Below are positions 36,035-45,080 of a stretch of 64,000 nucleotides of DNA, one piece after another. Location: assembly GCF_902506065.1 (NCBI RefSeq), contig NZ_LR732912.1, positions 342,529 to 406,528 of the forward strand. Reading direction: 5' to 3'. The DNA comes from Arthrobacter sp. 9V. Lineage in GTDB: Bacteria; Actinomycetota; Actinomycetes; Actinomycetales; Micrococcaceae. Both the position numbers and the translations under genes were made by a program. Position 1 is the stretch's first letter. Each line of letters begins with the position of its first letter. The notes under the pieces are model-generated. The model had not been told where the DNA came from, searched no databases, and saw nothing but the letters and a program-made list of their open reading frames with translations.

Positions 36035-37201
36035 CTAAGCGCCCCATCCGGCTTGCTGGCCGCCTGCGCGGTCCTCGTTGATCTTCTTCTGGTATCCGCT
36101 GGCCTTGTAGGCGGCCATCGGATCGGCGGGCAGGCCGCGGGATTCGCGCCACTCGGCCAGGACCGGGCGGACGTCAGTGTAGAAGGCATCGTTGAAGATG
36201 CCGTTGGCGGCCAGGACATCGCCGGCACGCTGGGCTTCGGACAGTGCTGCCGTGTCTACGAGGAGCGCGCGGGCCGTCATTTCCTGGACGTTAAGCACCG
36301 AGCGGATCTGGCCCGGGATCTTCTCTTCGAGGTTGTGGCACTGGTCCAGCATCAGCGCGACGCCTGAGTCCTTGCCGAAACCGCCGCCTCGGATGACCTC
36401 GTGCATGATGCGGAACAGCTGGAACGGATCAGCCGCGCCAACAATCAGGTCATCATCGGCGTAGAAGCGGGAGTTGAAGTCAAAGGAGCCGAGCTTGCCC
36501 AGGCGCAGGAGCTGCATGACGATGAACTCGATGTTGGTACCCGGCGCGTGGTGGCCGGTGTCCAGGCAGACGAACGCCTTCTCACCCAGGGCCAGGGTCT
36601 GCGCGTAGGAGGTACCCCAGTCCGGAACATCGGTGTGATAGAAAGCCGGCTCGAAGAACTTGTACTCCAGGACTAGCCGCTGCTCGTCACCGAGGCCTGC
36701 GTAGATCTCCTGCAGGGACTCCGCGAGGCGGTCCTGGCGGCCGCGGATATCGTCCTGGCCAGGGTAGTTGGTGCCGTCAGCCAGCCAGATCTTCAGGTCC
36801 TTGGAACCCGTGGCGTGCATGATCTCAACGCACTCCAGGTGATGATCGATGGCCCGGCGGCGCACGGACTCGCTGGACGAGGTGAGGGAGCCGAACTTGT
36901 ACTCGTCATCCTGGAAAGTATTGGAGTTGATGGTGCCCAGGCCAACGCCAAGCCCTGCGGCGTACTCGCGCAGTGCTGCGTAGTCGTCCACTTTGTCCCA
37001 CGGAATGTGCAGTGCCACGGTGGGAGCCAAACCGGTGAGCTCGTGGACCTTGGCGGCGTCGGCGATCTTTTCCTGGACGGTGCGCGGAGTGCCCGGAGTG
37101 CCGAAGACCTTGAACCGGGTCCCGGAGTTTCCGTAGGCCCAGGACGGCACTTCAATGGCCAGTTCTCCCAGACGGCTCAGGGCCGATTCTGTGGTGTTCA
37201 T
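36035..37201 (-). CDS. rhaI: L-rhamnose isomerase (RhaI type)
   Basis: A 388-residue TIM-barrel isomerase of the RhaI type (Pseudomonas/Actinobacteria), different from E. coli RhaA. Metal and substrate residues lie in LKIWLADGTNYPGQDD, VLEYKFFEPAFYHTD, CLDTGHHAPGTNIEFIV and FDFNSRFYADDDLIVGA. It converts L-rhamnose to L-rhamnulose. AAGGAAC precedes the ATG, which overlaps the mutarotase stop by 4 nt. Confidence 0.94.
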   Translation of the reverse strand: MNTTESALSRLGELAIEVPSWAYGNSGTRFKVFGTPGTPRTVQEKIADAAKVHELTGLAPTVALHIPWDKVDDYAALREYAAGLGVGLGTINSNTFQDDEYKFGSLTSSSESVRRRAIDHHLECVEIMHATGSKDLKIWLADGTNYPGQDDIRGRQDRLAESLQEIYAGLGDEQRLVLEYKFFEPAFYHTDVPDWGTSYAQTLALGEKAFVCLDTGHHAPGTNIEFIVMQLLRLGKLGSFDFNSRFYADDDLIVGAADPFQLFRIMHEVIRGGGFGKDSGVALMLDQCHNLEEKIPGQIRSVLNVQEMTARALLVDTAALSEAQRAGDVLAANGIFNDAFYTDVRPVLAEWRESRGLPADPMAAYKASGYQKKINEDRAGGQQAGWGA

Positions 37202-37599
37202 GCTTGTTCCTTTTGCTTGGCTGGGTCTATATCTATGTGTGTGGCGGCGGCTGCACCTGTGACGATTTCGGCAGCAGCAAGTTGGTCTTCGAGGTTGAAA
37301 ACTTCCTCGACGACTTCGAAGCCTTGGTCCGGAGGGAGGTCACTGTTGGCGAACAAGGTTGCCATCTCAGCCTGCCAGCGGGCATTGACGTCCGTGAGTG
37401 CCATGCGGGCCTGGGCTGCCTCGTAGTCTTCGCATTCCAAATAGCCGATGAGTTGACCATCCGGAGCGAGGAACAGGGAGTAGTTGTTCCACCCGGCGTT
37501 CTTCAGTGCGGACAGCATCTCCGGCCATACCGCGGCGTGGCGCCGCTTGTACTCGTTCATCAGTTCCGGCTGGACTGAAGAGCGGAAACAAACCCTCAT
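37198..37599 (-). CDS. rhaM: L-rhamnose mutarotase
   Basis: A 133-residue protein of the RhaM/RhaU family: N-terminal MRVCFRSSVQPELMNEYKRRHAAVWPEMLSALKNAGWNNYSLFL contains the catalytic His (RHAAVWPEM) and Trp residues. It interconverts rhamnose anomers so the isomerase gets its preferred form. About 30 C-terminal residues extend past the usual end. GGAGAA upstream of the ATG. First gene of the rhamnose operon; its promoter region carries LacI-type palindromes. Confidence 0.92.
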   Translation of the reverse strand: MRVCFRSSVQPELMNEYKRRHAAVWPEMLSALKNAGWNNYSLFLAPDGQLIGYLECEDYEAAQARMALTDVNARWQAEMATLFANSDLPPDQGFEVVEEVFNLEDQLAAAEIVTGAAAATHIDIDPAKQKEQA

Positions 37600-37624
37600 G
37601 TGCGGTTCTCCAGGGTCACTCGTC

Positions 37625-37654
37625 TTTGAATCGTTTCATTTGTTACGATTCAAA
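37625..37654. promoter_or_regulatory. Double LacI-type operator of the rhamnose locus
   Basis: Inverted repeat TTTGAATCGT (37625-37634) and ACGATTCAAA (37645-37654). It also contains two overlapping LacI-like sites, TGAATCGTTTCA (37627-37638) and TGTTACGATTCA (37641-37652). It sits in the 127-nt gap between rhaM and the divergent lacI-type gene. Confidence 0.7.
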
Positions 37655-37726
37655 TTACCCTCGTGAACGGGAGGGTGTCAAGGCGTTTCCAAACACAATG
37701 ACGTCAGCCAGCGGAGATCGGAAAGC

Positions 37727-38743
37727 ATGTCCCAGACAGCCAGCATCAAAGACGTTGCCATCCACGCCCAGGTAGCAGTGGGAACCGTTTCCAATGTGCT
37801 GAATTACCCGGACCGGGTTTCGCAGAGGACCAAGGAACGCGTCCTGAAATCCATCGCTGAACTTGGCTTCGTCCGCAACGATGCCGCCCGTCAACTGCGA
37901 GCAGGCCAGAGCCGGACCATCGGCCTGATTGTGCTGGACGTTGGAAACCCCTTCTTCTCCTCGGTAGCCCGTGCCGCAGAGGACGCTGCCACGGCGCTGG
38001 GATCCGTGGTGCTGGTGGGGGACAGTGGGCAGGATGCCTCGCGCGAAGCCCATTACATGGACCTCTTCCAGGAACAGCGCGTCCAAGGGCTGCTGATCTC
38101 TCCCGTGGGTGACGTGGGGGAGCGGATCGATACTTTGCGCGAACGCGGTGTGCCCACCGTTCTGGTGGACGAACTTGCGGACACCGATCGCTGCAGCTCC
38201 GTCTCCGTGGATGACCAGGAAGGGGGGTATCTGGCCGCCAAGCACCTCCTGGACCTGGGCCGCCGTCGTCTGGCTTTTGTTGGTACGCCCTCCATCCGCC
38301 AGGTGGCCAGCCGACTCAAGGGCGCGCAGCGGGCTGCGTCCGAGGTGTCAGGAGCCAGTGTTGAAGTGCTGGACTCCGCCGGTCAGACCGTATTGGCAGG
38401 ACGGCAGGTAGGCAACAGCCTGGTGGAGCGCGCCCCGGAGCTTCGGCCCGAAGCAGTATTCTGCTCCAACGATCTCTTGGCGCTGGGTGTCATGCAGTCG
38501 CTGACCATGCTCCGGACCGTGAAGATTCCGGAGGACATCGCGCTGATCGGCTACGACGACATCGACTTCGCCGTCTCCGCAGTGGTCCCCTTGTCTTCCA
38601 TCCGCCAGCCCACCGAGGCTCTGGGGCGGACGGCCATCGAGTTGCTTGCCGAGGAACAGGAGAGCGGCGGAACCAAGCACCGGTCCGTGGTGTTCACCCC
38701 CGAACTCGTGGTGCGCCAAAGCACTGCGGGCTCTGACAGTTAG
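37727..38743 (+). CDS. LacI family regulator of L-rhamnose genes
   Basis: A 338-residue LacI-type repressor. DNA-binding domain: ASIKDVAIHAQVAVGTVSNVLNYPDRVSQRTKERVLKSIAELGF (5-50), hinge about 55-62, then periplasmic-binding-protein-like sensor with DVGNPFFSSVARAAEDAA and IALIGYDDIDFAVSAVVPLSSIRQP. Divergent from rhaM with a double operator between them, so it most likely represses the rhamnose operon and itself, responding to rhamnose or rhamnulose. Its stop is followed by a palindromic repeat element. Confidence 0.9.
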   Translation: MSQTASIKDVAIHAQVAVGTVSNVLNYPDRVSQRTKERVLKSIAELGFVRNDAARQLRAGQSRTIGLIVLDVGNPFFSSVARAAEDAATALGSVVLVGDSGQDASREAHYMDLFQEQRVQGLLISPVGDVGERIDTLRERGVPTVLVDELADTDRCSSVSVDDQEGGYLAAKHLLDLGRRRLAFVGTPSIRQVASRLKGAQRAASEVSGASVEVLDSAGQTVLAGRQVGNSLVERAPELRPEAVFCSNDLLALGVMQSLTMLRTVKIPEDIALIGYDDIDFAVSAVVPLSSIRQPTEALGRTAIELLAEEQESGGTKHRSVVFTPELVVRQSTAGSDS

Positions 38744-38752
38744 CCCCCGCGC

Positions 38753-38820
38753 ACCCAAGTAGGGGACAGCACTTGCTCTACTGAGTGCTCAGTGGAGCGT
38801 TTGCTGTCCCCCAGTTGGGT
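38753..38820. repeat. Palindromic intergenic element, copy 4
   Basis: Arms ACCCAAGTAGGGGACAGCA (38753-38771) and TGCTGTCCCCCAGTTGGGT (38802-38820). The core also pairs (GCTCTACTGAG with CTCAGTGGAGC, one mismatch), so nearly the whole 68 nt folds into one hairpin. It lies between convergent genes. GTTGGGTGACTACAG at its right end is duplicated in tandem 16 nt on, reaching the epimerase stop codon. Confidence 0.87.
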
Positions 38821-38839
38821 GACTACAGCGGTTGGGTGA

Positions 38840-39751
38840 CTACAGGGCGTAGATGCTCCAGGACGCAGTGTGCTGGGCGCCCGGTTCCAGCCGGATCAAG
38901 TCCGTGCCGCTGTTGAAGGCATCCGGCGGGCAGGTCATGGGCTCCACAGCCAGGCCGATCCGGCCGGGAATGGGTGCCGGTTTGTCAGCAGTATGGATCT
39001 GCAGCCATGGGCAGCTTTCGTCCCAGGACATCCCGACGCCGGAGCTTCCGACGGCGGTGCCCGCCGGGTCGCGTAACGACAACCGCGCCAGACCGCCGTC
39101 GAACCCTATTCCTGTGAAGGCGTGATCGATCTCGGTGCTGCCGATGGCGCGCGGCGAACGGAAGTCGAAGTCGTGGCCGTCCAGAGGCCTCAAGCCGACG
39201 GGCAGCAGCCGATCCGGCGTGACCTCCAGGAAAGAGTCTGCGGAAAACTCCAGGACCCACTCGTTCAGTGGCGAGGGTCCGGCCACGAGATACGGGTGCG
39301 GGCACACGCCATACGGAGCGGCCACCTCGGCGGCGTTCCGGGCAGTCACGGAGGTATGCAGGCCGGCCTGATCCAGCGTGAACCGGGCCGTAAGCTCCAA
39401 CACGAACGGGTATCCCGCCGTGGGCCCCACCGTACACGTCAAGGTCAGGGACCCGGCGTCGGACTCTTTCAAGGCCCAATCAAGCGGGAAGGCAAGGCCG
39501 TGCAGGGCGGTTCCCCGCTCCGGTTCGTTGAGGGGCACGCGATGCTCGACGCCATCGAAACTGTACGTGCCATCAGCGATCCTGTTGGGCCACGGCGCAG
39601 CGATGATGCCGCGGTAATCCGGGATGGGACCGCCCTCCGGAAACGGGACAACGAGGTCCCTGCCCTCAAACTGCAGGACGCGCAGCGCGGCTGCCCGGGC
39701 GGTCACAACGGCTGTGTAACCGCCCGCACTCAGCGTGAATTCGGTGCTCAC
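38840..39751 (-). CDS. Aldose 1-epimerase family protein
   Basis: A 303-residue beta-sandwich mutarotase. Conserved positions: [14 protein letters not shown] (substrate Arg), [11 protein letters not shown] (His), [13 protein letters not shown] (catalytic-region His) and a C-terminal [16 protein letters not shown] containing the catalytic Glu. It interconverts sugar anomers. The start overlaps the araA stop by 4 nt, so it is the last gene of the arabinose operon and probably acts on L-arabinose or a co-metabolised aldose. Confidence 0.9.
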   Translation of the reverse strand: MSTEFTLSAGGYTAVVTARAAALRVLQFEGRDLVVPFPEGGPIPDYRGIIAAPWPNRIADGTYSFDGVEHRVPLNEPERGTALHGLAFPLDWALKESDAGSLTLTCTVGPTAGYPFVLELTARFTLDQAGLHTSVTARNAAEVAAPYGVCPHPYLVAGPSPLNEWVLEFSADSFLEVTPDRLLPVGLRPLDGHDFDFRSPRAIGSTEIDHAFTGIGFDGGLARLSLRDPAGTAVGSSGVGMSWDESCPWLQIHTADKPAPIPGRIGLAVEPMTCPPDAFNSGTDLIRLEPGAQHTASWSIYAL

Positions 39752-41283
39752 AGGCCGCCGGCCAGTTTGTAGTACGCGGCGTTCCAGTTGAGTTCCTTCT
39801 TGAACTGTTTGATGGTGGTGCCTTCGTCGATGGTGAGGAGTTCCGTCTTGGCGATTTCGGCGAAATCCTCGAACACTTCAAGGCCCACCTGCGTGGACAA
39901 TACCGTGTGGTGTGCGGCGCCGGCGGTGAGCCATGCGGCGGCGGAAGTGGCGAAGTTGGGCTTCGGCTCCCAGAGCGCGCGGGCCACGGGAAGGTTGGGG
40001 AGCGGCTGGTCGAGATCGACGACGTCCACCACGTTGGCTACCAGGCGGAAACGATCACGCATATCGGATAGCGCCACCACGATTCCCGGGCCTGCGTCGG
40101 TGTCGAACACCATGCGGACGGGGTCTTCCTTGCCACCAATGCCCAGCGGGTGGATCTCTACGCGGGGCTTTTTGGCGGTCAGTGATGGGCAGACCTCCAG
40201 CATGTGTGCGCCGAGGATTTTCTCGCTGCCCGGTTCCAGGTGGTACGTGTAGTCCTCCATCAGCGAGGCGCCACCGGGCAGGTCCCCGCCCATCACCTTG
40301 GCGGCGCGAACCAGGATGGCGGTCTTCCAGTCACCCTCGGCACCGAAGCCATAACCATCAGCCATGAGACGTTGGACGGCCATGCCCGGCAGTTGACGCA
40401 GAGCGCCCAAGTCCTCAAAGGACGTGGTGAAGGCTGCGGAACCGTTGGCTTCAAGGAAGCTGCGAAGACCCAGCTCGATCTTGGCGCTGTACCGCAGCGA
40501 CTCGTGGCGGGCGCCGTCGGCCTTCAGCTCGTCAGCCACCTCGTAAAGGCGCTCATATTCGGCTACCAGGGCATCGACGTCGGACTCTGCCGAGGCATGA
40601 ACAGCGTCGGCGAGTTCGTTGACGGACCAGGTGTTCACCGAGACGCCGAAACGAAGCTCTGCTTCGGTCTTGTCACCTTCCGTGACGGCAACGTTGCGCA
40701 TGTTGTCGCCGAAACGGGTCAATTTCAGCGTGCGGATGGCGGCCCAACCAGCCGAGGCACGCTGCCACGCGCCCACCTGGCGGGCCACCTCGGGATTGGA
40801 AACATGCCCGACGACGGTCTTCCGCGGCACGCCGAGGCGCGACTGGATGTACCCGAACTCCCGGTCTCCGTGGGCTGCCTGATTGAGGTTCATGAAATCG
40901 AAATCGATGTCAGCCCACGGCAGGTCCCTGTTGGCCTGGGTGTGCAGGTGAAGCAGGGGCTTACGCAGCGCGTCAAGGCCCTGGATCCACATCTTGGCGG
41001 GGCTGAACGTGTGCATCCAGGCGGTGACGCCAATTACCGAATCGTCAGAGTTTGCTTCCAACGCGGTGCGGCGGATCGCGTCTGAATCGGTGAGGACCGG
41101 CTTCCACACAAGCTTCACCGGGACGTCGCTGCTGGCGTTGAGGACGTTGGCAATCTCCTGCGACTGCGCTGCCACCTGCTTGAGGACGTCCTCCCCGTAG
41201 AGGTGCTGGCTGCCGGTGAGGAACCAGACCTCGTACTGCCCCAGGGAAGTGTTGTTGGCGGAAGTGCTGTTGGCGCTGGGCAT
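39748..41283 (-). CDS. araA: L-arabinose isomerase
   Basis: A 511-residue isomerase converting L-arabinose to L-ribulose. N-terminal [21 protein letters not shown] is diagnostic. The metal-site Glu/His residues fall in the segments around [31 protein letters not shown] [27 protein letters not shown] and [11 protein letters not shown]. Start at 41283 has AGGAG 10 nt upstream; the frame is open 210 nt further without a site. 94 nt separate it from araD, the longest gap in the operon. Confidence 0.95.
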   Translation of the reverse strand: MPSANSTSANNTSLGQYEVWFLTGSQHLYGEDVLKQVAAQSQEIANVLNASSDVPVKLVWKPVLTDSDAIRRTALEANSDDSVIGVTAWMHTFSPAKMWIQGLDALRKPLLHLHTQANRDLPWADIDFDFMNLNQAAHGDREFGYIQSRLGVPRKTVVGHVSNPEVARQVGAWQRASAGWAAIRTLKLTRFGDNMRNVAVTEGDKTEAELRFGVSVNTWSVNELADAVHASAESDVDALVAEYERLYEVADELKADGARHESLRYSAKIELGLRSFLEANGSAAFTTSFEDLGALRQLPGMAVQRLMADGYGFGAEGDWKTAILVRAAKVMGGDLPGGASLMEDYTYHLEPGSEKILGAHMLEVCPSLTAKKPRVEIHPLGIGGKEDPVRMVFDTDAGPGIVVALSDMRDRFRLVANVVDVVDLDQPLPNLPVARALWEPKPNFATSAAAWLTAGAAHHTVLSTQVGLEVFEDFAEIAKTELLTIDEGTTIKQFKKELNWNAAYYKLAGGL

Positions 41284-41377
41284 TTTGGTGGCTCCTGAGG
41301 TGCTTTGAGTTTCGAGTGGCTTCTGGTGGGCCGCGGTAGCGGCGAGGTTGTCCGGCGTAACGGCCGGGCTGTCCGCG

Positions 41378-42085
41378 TTAGCGGCCGTAAACGTTCTGAT
41401 ACCGGTGGTACAGGGACTCAATTTTGCTTGGGTCAATTGGCCGCGGTTCGCCGAGCTGGCGGGAGATGTGGACTGTCCTTGCCACTTCCTCACACATCAC
41501 GGCCGCTTTGACTGCGCTGCGGGCGTCCTTGCCGATGGTGAAGGGGCCGTGGTTCTGCATGAGTACCGCCGGCGAGTTGGAGTTCTTGAGGGTCTCCACG
41601 ATGCCCTGGCCGATGGAGTCGTCGCCGATCAGGGCGAACGGTCCCACGGGAATCGATCCGCCGAATTCATCGCCCATCATGGTCAGGACGCAGGGGATTT
41701 CTTCTCCACGGGCAGCCCAGGCCGTTGCGTACGTTGAATGAGTGTGGACCACACCGCCTACCTCTGGCATATGCCGGTAGACGTATGCGTGCGCTGCCGT
41801 ATCAGAGGAGGGCGAGAGGTCCGGGTTGCCCCAGTCCACGGTGCCGGCGCTGCCCGTGTTCATTCCCCGCACAGGTGTGCCATAAAGATCGGTGACCACC
41901 ATGAGCTCGGGGGTGAGGTCATCATAGGAAACCCCCGACGGCTTGATCACCATGAGATCGTGCCCGGGGATGCGGCCCGAGACGTTGCCGGCGGTCCACA
42001 CCACCAGTTCGTAGCGGGTCAGTTCGGCGTGAAGATCGCAGACTTCCCGGCGGACCTTCGCGATGGATTCCAAGAGCGCGCTCAT
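41378..42085 (-). CDS. araD: L-ribulose-5-phosphate 4-epimerase
   Basis: A 235-residue class II aldolase-fold epimerase giving D-xylulose 5-phosphate. Key segments: [28 protein letters not shown] (phosphate binding), [21 protein letters not shown] (zinc His pair), and [15 protein letters not shown] (third zinc His). ATG overlaps the araB stop by 4 nt. Confidence 0.95.
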   Translation of the reverse strand: MSALLESIAKVRREVCDLHAELTRYELVVWTAGNVSGRIPGHDLMVIKPSGVSYDDLTPELMVVTDLYGTPVRGMNTGSAGTVDWGNPDLSPSSDTAAHAYVYRHMPEVGGVVHTHSTYATAWAARGEEIPCVLTMMGDEFGGSIPVGPFALIGDDSIGQGIVETLKNSNSPAVLMQNHGPFTIGKDARSAVKAAVMCEEVARTVHISRQLGEPRPIDPSKIESLYHRYQNVYGR

Positions 42086-43818
42086 GCTGAGGCTCCTTCC
42101 AGGACGGTGGCCCCGTTTGCTGATCCTTGCTGTCCTGAGCCTTGAATCGCGGCGCGTTGGATGGCCTTAAGGCGGTGCATGACATTGTTGGTTCCGCGTC
42201 CGAAGTAGTCGTGCAGTGCCTTGTATTCCTGGAAGAGGACCTCGTAGGCGGCCACGTTTTCCGGGATGGGAGTGTAGACGGCGCCGGGAGCAGCGGCCAT
42301 GGAGGCGGCGGCTTCACGGATGTCCTTGTATTTACCTGCAGCAACAGCGGCGTGGATGGCAGAGCCCAACGCAGGACCCTGTTCGGATCCGATGGTGGAG
42401 AGCTGCAGTCCGGTGATGTCGGCGTAGACCTGCATCAGGAACTTGTTCTTCAGAAGCCCGCCCGCCACAATGAATTCCTTAACGGGAACACCGGAATCGC
42501 GGAATGCATCCACAATGGTGCGGGTTCCGAATGCCGTGGCTTCCAGCAGTGCCCGGTAAGTGTCCTCGGGCTTGGTGGCCAACGTTTGGCCCACCACCAC
42601 GCCTGAAAGTTCGTGGTCAACCAGCACTGAGCGGTTGCCTGAGTGCCAGTCCAAAGCGATCAGCCCGTGCTCGCCGATGGCCTGTTTCTCTGCGAGCTCG
42701 GTGAGGTACTCGTGGATACCTAGGCCTTTGTCTTTGGCAGCCTGGTGGTACTCCGGAGGGACCCCGTTCTTGGTGAACCAACCGAAGATGTCGCCTACCC
42801 CGGACTGCCCGGCTTCGTAACCCCACAGCCCGTCAACAATGCCGCCGTCCACTACTCCGCACATGCCGGGGACTTCCCGGAGGACGTCGCCGTTCATGAC
42901 GTGGCAGGTGGAGGTGCCCATGATGGCTACGAGCTGCCCGGGTTCAACAGCGTTCGCGGCCGGTGCGCTGACGTGGGCATCAACATTGCCTACCGCCACA
43001 GCGATTCCTGCCGGAAGCCCGGTCCACGCGGCGGCTTCCTCAGTGAGGTAACCGGCGGCGTCGCCCAAACGGCCGATGGTGTGTTCCAGTTTTTCGGACA
43101 CGAAGCCCTTGAACTCCGGGTTGAGCGCTGCCAGGAAGTCCTCCGTGGGGTACTTTCCGTCCTGGTAGATGCCTTTGTATCCGGCGGTGCAGGCGTTGCG
43201 GACATAGCTGCCGCAGAGCTGCCAAACAATCCAGTCGGCGGCCTCAACCCAGTGATCCATGGCGCCATAAACTTCCGGATCCTCTTCAAGGAGCTGCAAT
43301 CCCTTGGCAAACTCCCACTCGGAGGAGATCAGGCCGCCGTAGCGGGGAAGCCAGGACTCGCCGCGTTCTTCGGCCAGCTTGTTGATGCGGTCGGCCTGCG
43401 GCTGCGCAGCGTGGTGACGCCAGAGTTTCACGAAAGCGTGCGGCCGGTCGGCGAAGCGCTCCAGTTCGTTCAGCGGCGTGCCGTCGGCCGTCGTCGGAAC
43501 CATGGTGCAAGCGGTGAAGTCAGTGGCAATGCCCACCACATGCTCCGGGTTGATGCCGGCGTCAGCGACGGCGGCCGGTACGGCATTGCGAAGGACGTCG
43601 CGGTAGTCGTTGGGCACCTGGAGAGCCCAGTCAGCGGGGAGCCGCTTTCCGCTGCCCGGCAGCTTTTCCGTCACGACGGCGTGCGGGTATTCGAACACGC
43701 CGCTGCCAAGTTCGGCGCCGTCCGATACGCGTACGACGACGGCGCGTCCGGACAATGTGCCGTAGTCCACGCCAATGACGAACTGTTGGTCGAGCGGGAG
43801 GTTTTCAGAAGTATTCAT
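42082..43818 (-). CDS. araB: Ribulokinase
   Basis: A 578-residue FGGY kinase phosphorylating L-ribulose. ATP loop FVIGVDYGTLSGRAVVV, substrate region GIATDFTACTMVPT, GTSTCHVMNG (phosphate loop 2) and EFIVAGGLLKNKFLMQVYADITG are typical of AraB. GGAGACCCC precedes the ATG. First gene of the araB-araD-araA-epimerase operon; a LacI-type palindrome lies 74 nt upstream. Confidence 0.95.
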   Translation of the reverse strand: MNTSENLPLDQQFVIGVDYGTLSGRAVVVRVSDGAELGSGVFEYPHAVVTEKLPGSGKRLPADWALQVPNDYRDVLRNAVPAAVADAGINPEHVVGIATDFTACTMVPTTADGTPLNELERFADRPHAFVKLWRHHAAQPQADRINKLAEERGESWLPRYGGLISSEWEFAKGLQLLEEDPEVYGAMDHWVEAADWIVWQLCGSYVRNACTAGYKGIYQDGKYPTEDFLAALNPEFKGFVSEKLEHTIGRLGDAAGYLTEEAAAWTGLPAGIAVAVGNVDAHVSAPAANAVEPGQLVAIMGTSTCHVMNGDVLREVPGMCGVVDGGIVDGLWGYEAGQSGVGDIFGWFTKNGVPPEYHQAAKDKGLGIHEYLTELAEKQAIGEHGLIALDWHSGNRSVLVDHELSGVVVGQTLATKPEDTYRALLEATAFGTRTIVDAFRDSGVPVKEFIVAGGLLKNKFLMQVYADITGLQLSTIGSEQGPALGSAIHAAVAAGKYKDIREAAASMAAAPGAVYTPIPENVAAYEVLFQEYKALHDYFGRGTNNVMHRLKAIQRAAIQGSGQQGSANGATVLEGASA

Positions 43819-43891
43819 GGGGTCTCCATCCGGCTGGCCAAGGCCTCATTGCCGGGGGTCGGGGTGGAAAACTGAAGAAGGTCTGATGCAA

Positions 43892-43907
43892 TTGTTAGCG
43901 CTCACAA
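43892..43907. promoter_or_regulatory. LacI-type operator upstream of araB
   Basis: TTGTTAGCGCTCACAA, an almost perfect palindrome with the central CG typical of LacI-family sites, 74 nt before the araB ATG. Probable target of the LacI regulator at 44028-45050. Confidence 0.7.
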
Positions 43908-43969
43908 CTTTGATGTCAAGAGCAGGACGCCTGGAACGGGCTTCTTACGACGGGGTCAGCCGCTGCCGC

Positions 43970-44036
43970 ACCCAAGTAGCTCGCAATAGATGCCGTTTTG
44001 AGCACTCATAACGGCACGTGCTGCTACTCAGTTGGG
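43970..44036. repeat. Diverged copy of the palindromic intergenic element
   Basis: Same outer ends (ACCCAAGTAGC... and ...GCTACTCAGTTGGGG) and same location behind a stop codon, but the GGGACAGCA part of the arms is replaced and an inner stem GCCGTT/AACGGC is present. It overlaps the last codons of the LacI gene at 44028. Confidence 0.6.
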
Positions 44037-45050
44037 GGCGGGAGCCGTGGTGGAGCGAACAACCAGCCGCGGCGCTACCGTGGCAGGCGTGCCGGTTGAG
44101 CCGCTCTCCAGCCGATCCAACAGCAAGCCGATGCAGCGCCGGCCGAGCTCCTCGAAGTCCTGTGCCACTGTGGTGAGCGGCGGTATGAAATAGGCCGATT
44201 CCGGTTGGTCGTCGAAGCCCACCACGCTGATGTCCTCCGGCACTTGGACGCCTAGCTCATTGAACGCCCGGAGGACCCCAAGAGCCATCTGGTCATTTGC
44301 TACGAAAAGAGCTGTCACGGACCGATCGGCCGCGATTTTCAAGCCTTCGCGGTACCCGCATTCGGCACTCCAGTCGCCCTCAATGAGAATGGCAGGCTCA
44401 ATTCCGGCCTCGCTCAACGCGTCATGCCACCCTTCGATGCGCGCAGCGGTGTCAATCCAGTCGGCGGGCCCGGACAGGTGCCCGATCCGCTGGTGCCCTA
44501 GTTTCAAAAGATGCTCGACGGCGAGCCGCGCACCTTGCCGCTGGTCAACGGTGGCACCCGTGAGGTGTTCATCACCGGTGGATCCAACAGCAACCAAGGG
44601 CACTTGAGCGGTGATGTCTTTGAGGACCTCAAAAGTCCCCGGGTGCGGCACGGTCACTACGATCCCGTCGACGCCTTGGTCCATGAAGTGCGCCATGGCG
44701 TCCTTGATGGTCTCCGGGGTTACTTCCCGCAGCCCGGCAACGCTCACGAAGTAGCCGGCTTCCCGTGCCGCCTGTTGGACCCCGAGCAGCGTGTGGGACG
44801 GCCCGTACTGTGCCATTTCGCTGCCGAGCACCCCGATGGTCTGCGAACGCCGTGTGACCAGGCTTCGGGCGGCGGTGTTCCGACGGTACCCCAGTTCAGT
44901 GATGGCTTGTTCCACGCGCTCGCGGGTCTTTGAGCTCACGTTGGGGTGGTTGTTCAGCACCCGGGATACGGTCTGGTGGGAGACACCTGCCACGCGGGCA
45001 ACGTCCTCCATGACGGGAGGCCGGGTGGATGCGGATTGTTCAGTGCTCAC
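44028..45050 (-). CDS. LacI family regulator, probably of arabinose genes
   Basis: A 340-residue LacI-type repressor: helix-turn-helix VMEDVARVAGVSHQTVSRVLNNHPNVSSKTRERVEQAITELGY, then the sensor with ISVVGFDDQPESAYFIPPLTTVAQDF. Two GTG starts are possible (45050 preferred, 45068); neither has a strong ribosome binding site. Located between the arabinose and xylose operons on the same strand as both, 30 nt downstream of xylB, with a matching operator before araB. Control of arabinose genes is inferred; it might also act on xylose genes. Confidence 0.87.
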   Translation of the reverse strand: MSTEQSASTRPPVMEDVARVAGVSHQTVSRVLNNHPNVSSKTRERVEQAITELGYRRNTAARSLVTRRSQTIGVLGSEMAQYGPSHTLLGVQQAAREAGYFVSVAGLREVTPETIKDAMAHFMDQGVDGIVVTVPHPGTFEVLKDITAQVPLVAVGSTGDEHLTGATVDQRQGARLAVEHLLKLGHQRIGHLSGPADWIDTAARIEGWHDALSEAGIEPAILIEGDWSAECGYREGLKIAADRSVTALFVANDQMALGVLRAFNELGVQVPEDISVVGFDDQPESAYFIPPLTTVAQDFEELGRRCIGLLLDRLESGSTGTPATVAPRLVVRSTTAPAPN

Positions 45051-45080
45051 TCTGTCACGATAGAGCACCGGCTAAGTTGA

